Assembly (NCBI RefSeq): GCF_000699445.3
Contig: NC_067200.1
Coordinates: 9,608,450 to 9,672,449, forward strand
Source of the DNA: Schistosoma haematobium
Taxonomy: Eukaryota; Platyhelminthes; Trematoda; Strigeidida; Schistosomatidae
Length of the DNA: 64,000 nt
Reading direction: 5' to 3'
In this document: piece by piece, positions 59,601 through 64,000 of the stretch
Numbering within the stretch: the stretch's first letter is position 1
How the letters are laid out: each line of letters begins with the position of its first letter
The notes under the pieces: generated by a model
Told to the model about the DNA's origin: nothing
Seen by the model: the letters and a program-made list of their open reading frames with translations, nothing else
Databases searched by the model: none
Program-made: the position numbers and the translations under genes

Positions 59601-62600
59601 CTCAGTCTGATCAGGCGTCGTCCACACCACAGCTACTCGACACCGGATCACCTACTCCCACTGAGTCGCAGTCCACAACGCCTACACAAACACAGACAGG
59701 TAGGTGTCACTTCCCTTCACTCAATCTAATCCGATACAAACCAACTCGCATCAACACCGACACTTCACGTGTCCAAACCGCCTACACACACATTACCCCA
59801 CTCACTCATTCTCTCACACAAACCACAACACAACCACTAAACCAACGCGCACACACGCACACACAGAGGGAGAGAGACACACAAAAACCCATAAGCACAC
59901 TCACAAATAAACACGTCCATTCTCAATTGTTCTCACAGACAATCACGCCATGACGCTCACATTCCACCATTCACATATCACCACATCGTCACACTCACTC
60001 TCTTACAATCTCACCAACCACTCTCACTCCGACTATCACGCCTCTCCCACTCCTCTCTCCATCTCTCACTCACCACAACTGTCATGCAATACTGACTGAC
60101 ACTGCTGCCTCCATCACCTCTATGTCTCACACTCACTCGTCTCCTTTTCAACAGGTGTCCACTCGGATTCGTCCACTCTGTCCACACTCACTGACGTCAG
60201 TCACTCAACTCAGTCTGATCAGGCGTCGTCCACACCACAGCTACTCGACACCGGATCACCTACTCCCACTGAGTCGCAGTCCACAACGCCTACACAAACA
60301 CAGACAGGTAGGTGTCACTTCCCTTCACTCAATCTAATCCGATACAAACCAACTCGCATCAACACCGACACTTCACGTGTCCAAACCGCCTACACACACA
60401 TTACCCCCACTCACTCATTCTCTCACACAAACCACAACACAACCACTAAACCAACGCGCACACACACACACACACAGAGATAGAGAGAGTGTGTTACGCA
60501 CGAAAACGCATAAGCACACTCACAAATAAACACGTCCATTCTCAATTGTTCTCACAGACAATCACGCCATGACGCTCACATTCCACCATTCACATATCAC
60601 CACATCGTCACACTCACTCTCTTACAATCTCACCAACCACTCTCACTCCGACTATCACGCCTCTCCCACTCCTATCTCCATCTCTCACTCACCACAACTG
60701 TCATGCAATACTGACTGACACTGCTGCCTCCATCACCTCTATGTCTCACACTCACTCGTCTCCTTTTCAACAGGTGTCCACTCGGATTCGTCCACTCTGT
60801 CCACACTCACTGACGTCAGTCACTCAACTCAGTCTGATCAGGCGTCGTCCACACCACAGCTACTCGACACCGGATCACCTACTCCCACTGAGTCGCAGTC
60901 CACAACGCCTACACAAACACAGACAGGTAGGTGTCACTTCCCTTCACTCAATCTAATCCGATACAAACCAACTCGCATCAACACCGACACTTCACGTGTC
61001 CAAACCGCCTACACACACATTACCCCCACTCACTCATTCTCTCACACAAACCACAACACAACCACTAAACCAACGCGCACACACACACACAGAGGAGAGA
61101 GACACACAAAAACCCATAAGCACACTCACAAATAAACACGTCCATTCTCAATTGTTCTCACAGACAATCACGCCATGACGCTCACATTCCACCATTCACA
61201 TATCACCACATCGTCACACTCACTCTCTTACAATCTCACCAACCACTCTCACTCCGACTATCACGCCTCTCCACTCCTCTCTCCATCTCTCACTCACCAC
61301 AACTGTCATGCAATACTGACTGACACTGCTGCCTCCATCACCTCTATGTCTCACACTCACTCGTCTCCTTTTCAACAGGTGTCCACTCGGATTCGTCCAC
61401 TCTGTCCACACTCACTGACGTCAGTCACTCAACTCAGTCTGATCAGGCGTCGTCCACACCACAGCTACTCGACACCGGATCACCTACTCCCACTGAGTCG
61501 CAGTCCACAACGCCTACACAAACACAGACAGGTAGGTGTCACTTCCCTTCACTCAATCTAATCCGATACAAACCAACTCGCATCAACACCGACACTTCAC
61601 GTGTCCAAACCGCCTACACACACATTACCCCACTCACTCATTCTCTCACACAAACCACAACACAACCACTAAACCAACGCGCACACACACACACACAGAT
61701 GGAGAGAGACACACAAAAACCCATAAGCACACTCACAAATAAACACGTCCATTCTCAATTGTTCTCACAGACAATCACGCCATGACGCTCACATTCCACC
61801 ATTCACATATCACCACATCGTCACACTCACTCTCTTACAATCTCACCAACCACTCTCACTCCGACTATCACGCCTCTCCCCTCCTCTCTCCATCTCTCAC
61901 TCACCACAACTGTCATGCAATACTGACTGACACTGCTGCCTCCATCACCTCTATGTCTCACACTCACTCGTCTCCTTTTCAACAGGTGTCCACTCGGATT
62001 CGTCCACTCTGTCCACACTCACTGACGTCAGTCACTCAACTCAGTCTGATCAGGCGTCGTCCACACCACAGCTACTCGACACCGGATCACCTACTCCCAC
62101 TGAGTCGCAGTCCACAACGCCTACACAAACACAGACAGGTAGGTGTCACTTCCCTTCACTCAATCTAATCCGATACAAACCAACTCGCATCAACACCGAC
62201 ACTTCACGTGTCCAAACCGCCTACACACACATTACCCCACTCACTCATTCTCTCACACAAACCACAACACAACCACTAAACCAACGCGCACACACGCACA
62301 CACAGAGGAGAGAGACACACAAAAACCCATAAGCACACTCACAAATAAACACGTCCATTCTCAATTGTTCTCACAGACAATCACGCCATGACGCTCACAT
62401 TCCACCATTCACATATCACCACATCGTCACACTCACTCTCTTACAATCTCACCAACCACTCTCACTCCGACTATCACGCCTCTCCCTCCTCTCTCCATCT
62501 CTCACTCACCACAACTGTCATGCAATACTGACTGACACTGCTGCCTCCATCACCTCTATGTCTCACACTCACTCGTCTCCTTTTCAACAGGTGTCCACTC

Positions 62601-63961
62601 GGATTCGTCCACTCTGTCCACACTCACTGACGTCAGTCACTCAACTCAGTCTGATCAGGCGTCGTCCACACCACAGCTACTCGACACCGGATCACCTACT
62701 CCCACTGAGTCGCAGTCCACAACGCCTACACAAACACAGACAGGTAGGTGTCACTTCCCTTCACTCAATCTAATCCGATACAAACCAACTCGCATCAACA
62801 CCGACACTTCACGTGTCCAAACCGCCTACACACACATTACCCCACTCACTCATTCTCTCACACAAACCACAACACAACCACTAAACCAACGCGCACACAC
62901 ACACACACAGGGAGAGAGACACACAAAAACCCATAAGCACACTCACAAATAAACACGTCCATTCTCAATTGTTCTCACAGACAATCACGCCATGACGCTC
63001 ACATTCCACCATTCACATATCACCACATCGTCACACTCACTCTCTTACAATCTCACCAACCACTCTCACTCCGACTATCACGCCTCTCCACTCCTCTCTC
63101 CATCTCTCACTCACCACAACTGTCATGCAATACTGACTGACACTGCTGCCTCCATCACCTCTATGTCTCACACTCACTCGTCTCCTTTTCAACAGGTGTC
63201 CACTCGGATTCGTCCACTCTGTCCACACTCACTGACGTCAGTCACTCAACTCAGTCTGATCAGGCGTCGTCCACACCACAGCTACTCGACACCGGATCAC
63301 CTACTCCCACTGAGTCGCAGTCCACAACGCCTACACAAACACAGACAGGTAGGTGTCACTTCCCTTCACTCAATCTAATCCGATACAAACCAACTCGCAT
63401 CAACACCGACACTTCACGTGTCCAAACCGCCTACACACACATTACCCCCACTCACTCATTCTCTCACACAAACCACAACACAACCACTAAACCAACGCGC
63501 ACACACACACACACAGAGATAGAGAGTGTGTTACGCACGAAAACGCATAAGCACACTCACAAATAAACACGTCCATTCTCAATTGTTCTCACAGACAATC
63601 ACGCCATGACGCTCACATTCCACCATTCACATATCACCACATCGTCACACTCACTCTCTTACAATCTCACCAACCACTCTCACTCCGACTATCACGCCTC
63701 TCCCTCCTCTCTCCATCTCTCACTCACCACAACTGTCATGCAATACTGACTGACACTGCTGCCTCCATCACCTCTATGTCTCACACTCACTCGTCTCCTT
63801 TTCAACAGGTGTCCACTCGGATTCGTCCACTCTGTCCACACTCACTGACGTCAGTCACTCAACTCAGTCTGATCAGGCGTCGTCCACACCACAGCTACTC
63901 GACACCGGATCACCTACTCCCACTGAGTCGCAGTCCACAACGCCTACACAAACACAGACAG
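53586..63961 (+). CDS. Secreted or surface Ser/Thr-rich mucin-like protein, repeated symmetric exons (3' end beyond window)
   Basis: Not named; the architecture resembles schistosome polymorphic mucins, which is inference. Exon 1 (53586-53673) encodes a signal peptide (MMKFLLFIFIIMKCFIYN) and TTDDVFTSST. Exon 2 (56024-56152) adds 43 Ser/Thr-rich residues with three possible N-glycosylation sites. Eleven 153-bp exons follow, one per tandem unit of about 607 bp, each adding a 51-residue repeat containing SDSSTLSTLTD, ASSTPQLLDTGSPTPTES and TTPTQTQT. All visible junctions are phase 1, so any exon can be skipped or duplicated without a frameshift. The repeats are dense in Ser, Thr and Pro and lack Cys, as in O-glycosylated mucin domains. 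An in-frame ATG at 53520 is an alternative start; I prefer 53586 because the hydrophobic segment starts there. A possible leader acceptor is TTGTTTTAG ending at 53469. The C-terminus is not in the window. Confidence 0.8.
54350..54730 (+). mobile_element. SINE family C copy in mucin intron 1
   Basis: Head CGGATAGCCCAGTGATAA (A-box-like) and GGGATCGAATCTC (B-box). Hammerhead region decayed: CTAACGACTG, GTAGAACGAAACC, GGTCCAGGG. Confidence 0.7.
54965..55135 (-). mobile_element. Decayed SINE family B piece, reverse
   Basis: TTCATGATTGAGATTATG, CTAGTATGAAACTCCTC and ACACCATTGAGCCGG align with the reversed family. Confidence 0.55.
55364..55704. repeat. Large inverted repeat (122-bp arms) around a family C hammerhead
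   Basis: 55364-55485 is nearly the reverse complement of 55583-55704. The 97-bp spacer holds a reverse family C 3' part. Confidence 0.9.
55535..55577 (-). ncRNA. Hammerhead ribozyme motif, SINE family C
   Basis: On the - strand: stem I CCTTG/CAGGG (one G-U), core CTGACGA, stem II GTGC/GCAC with loop CAAGTA, GAAA, stem III ACCC/GGGT, then the cleavage C (GTC). All core bases are present. Confidence 0.82.
55735..55912 (+). mobile_element. SINE family C copy with hammerhead
   Basis: Head CGGATAGCTCAGTGGTAACG and GAGATCGAATCC. Ribozyme at 55835-55878: CTGACGA, GTGC/GCAC, GAAA, GGTC, CAGGG; stem III is weaker (ATCC/TGGT). Confidence 0.8.
56024..56152 (+). CDS. Mucin exon 2 (43 residues)
   Basis: Acceptor ATTACTTTAACAG, donor ACAG/GTAAAA. 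Phase 1 at both ends, 129 nt. Residues ENLTYSTSSD … SWTNSTTMNIVT, with NLT, NVS and NST sequons. Confidence 0.75.
56445..56890. mobile_element. SINE family B inverted pair in mucin intron 2
   Basis: 56445-56570 is a reverse 3' part (CATGAGTCATTTGAAGCTAG); 56571-56890 is a forward copy (CTAAGTGGTCTAGTTAG; CTGACGAGTTC, GAACGCAAACGGCCGTCC) with GAAA altered to GCAAA. Confidence 0.75.
56891..57534. other. AT-rich remainder of mucin intron 2
   Basis: No coding exon seen. Base composition changes sharply at about 57535 where the array begins. Confidence 0.5.
57721..57873 (+). CDS. Mucin repeat exon 1 (variant)
   Basis: 153 nt between TTTTCAACAG and GTAGGT. Encodes VHSDSSTLST…, with DVSQSTQ in place of DVSHSTQ. 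Confidence 0.8.
58328..58480 (+). CDS. Mucin repeat exon 2
   Basis: 153 nt, phase 1-1, same splice sites, DVSHSTQ form. Confidence 0.8.
58941..59093 (+). CDS. Mucin repeat exon 3
   Basis: 153 nt, phase 1-1, identical by eye to repeat exon 2. Confidence 0.8.
59547..59699 (+). CDS. Mucin repeat exon 4
   Basis: 153 nt, phase 1-1, identical by eye to repeat exon 2. Confidence 0.8.
60155..60307 (+). CDS. Mucin repeat exon 5
   Basis: 153 nt, phase 1-1, identical by eye to repeat exon 2. Confidence 0.8.
60774..60926 (+). CDS. Mucin repeat exon 6
   Basis: 153 nt, phase 1-1, identical by eye to repeat exon 2. Confidence 0.8.
61379..61531 (+). CDS. Mucin repeat exon 7
   Basis: 153 nt, phase 1-1, identical by eye to repeat exon 2. 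Confidence 0.8.
61986..62138 (+). CDS. Mucin repeat exon 8
   Basis: 153 nt, phase 1-1, identical by eye to repeat exon 2. Confidence 0.8.
62591..62743 (+). CDS. Mucin repeat exon 9
   Basis: 153 nt, phase 1-1, identical by eye to repeat exon 2. Confidence 0.8.
63196..63348 (+). CDS. Mucin repeat exon 10
   Basis: 153 nt, phase 1-1, identical by eye to repeat exon 2. Confidence 0.8.
63809..63961 (+). CDS. Mucin repeat exon 11 (last in window)
   Basis: 153 nt, phase 1-1. Its donor GTAGGTG is present, so the gene continues past 64000. Confidence 0.8.
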
Positions 63962-64000
63962 GTAGGTGTCACTTCCCTTCACTCAATCTAATCCGATACA

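Larger units (their letters stand above)
57535..64000 (+). repeat. Tandem array of eleven-plus units of about 607 bp carrying the mucin exons
   Basis: Unit starts measured at the exon: 57721, 58328, 58941, 59547, 60155, 60774, 61379, 61986, 62591, 63196, 63809, i.e. spacings 607, 613, 606, 608, 619, 605, 607, 605, 605, 613. Exons 2-11 look identical; unit 1 has one change (His to Gln codon). Introns differ mainly in a CA microsatellite, a C-run and two alternative blocks before CATAAGCAC. The + strand is rich in C and A and poor in G, unlike the AT-rich flank. Truncated by the window end. Confidence 0.97.

Noticed and set aside
57688..63991. Repeated 71- and 128-codon open frames in the array (VSTRIRPL… and its extensions)
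   Set aside because: They read through the splice acceptor into intron and are in the wrong frame. The frame fixed by exon 1 and exon 2 phases gives the Ser/Thr-rich repeat instead.
57535..64000. CRISPR or satellite interpretation of the array
   Set aside because: Units are about 607 bp with conserved GT-AG sites around an in-frame exon; no short repeat/spacer structure, and the setting is eukaryotic.

Overview
This window looks like a multicellular eukaryote, most probably a blood fluke (Schistosoma). The evidence is AT-rich DNA, GT-AG introns that include two of 33 and 38 bp at the 5' end of a gene, Sm-alpha-type SINEs with embedded hammerhead ribozymes, Penelope, RTE and CR1-like retroelements, and a secreted mucin gene built from repeated symmetric exons. 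No bacterial operons, CRISPR arrays or stand-alone RNA genes were found.

Layout. (1) 757-1128 (-): a short ORF matching the N-terminus of the Brix-domain ribosome-assembly factor PPAN/Ssf1, but lacking most of the domain. (2) 2923-16632 (-): a complete 11-exon gene, assembled here exon by exon with consistent splice phases, encoding an 874-residue ZNF598/Hel2-type E3 ligase that marks collided ribosomes. Its introns hold RTE debris. (3) 16653-18815 (-): a 5'-truncated CR1-like retrotransposon ending about 20 bp from the ZNF598 start codon. (4) 21162-26838 (-): a full-length Ty3/Gypsy element with two 535-bp LTRs that read as identical, a 4-bp AATT target duplication, and coding frames broken several times. 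Joining its flanks restores a small open frame. (5) 27000-53400: gene-free DNA made of nested repeats: Penelope-like GIY-YIG/RT fragments, RTE 3' ends (one with a 12-bp target duplication), probable solo LTRs, an unclassified repeat, microsatellites and many tRNA-headed SINEs. (6) 53586 to the window end (+): a mucin-like gene. Exon 1 encodes a signal peptide, exon 2 is a 129-bp Ser/Thr-rich exon, and then come eleven near-identical units of about 607 bp. Each unit carries one 153-bp exon for a 51-residue Ser/Thr-rich repeat. The array runs off the right edge.

The two observations most worth follow-up are the mucin array and the hammerheads. In the array every visible junction is phase 1, so unit number or exon skipping changes protein length without breaking the frame. 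The hammerheads occur in three different tRNA-headed SINE families, each with at least one copy whose catalytic core and stems look intact. No search or folding program was run; family names rest on recognised motifs.
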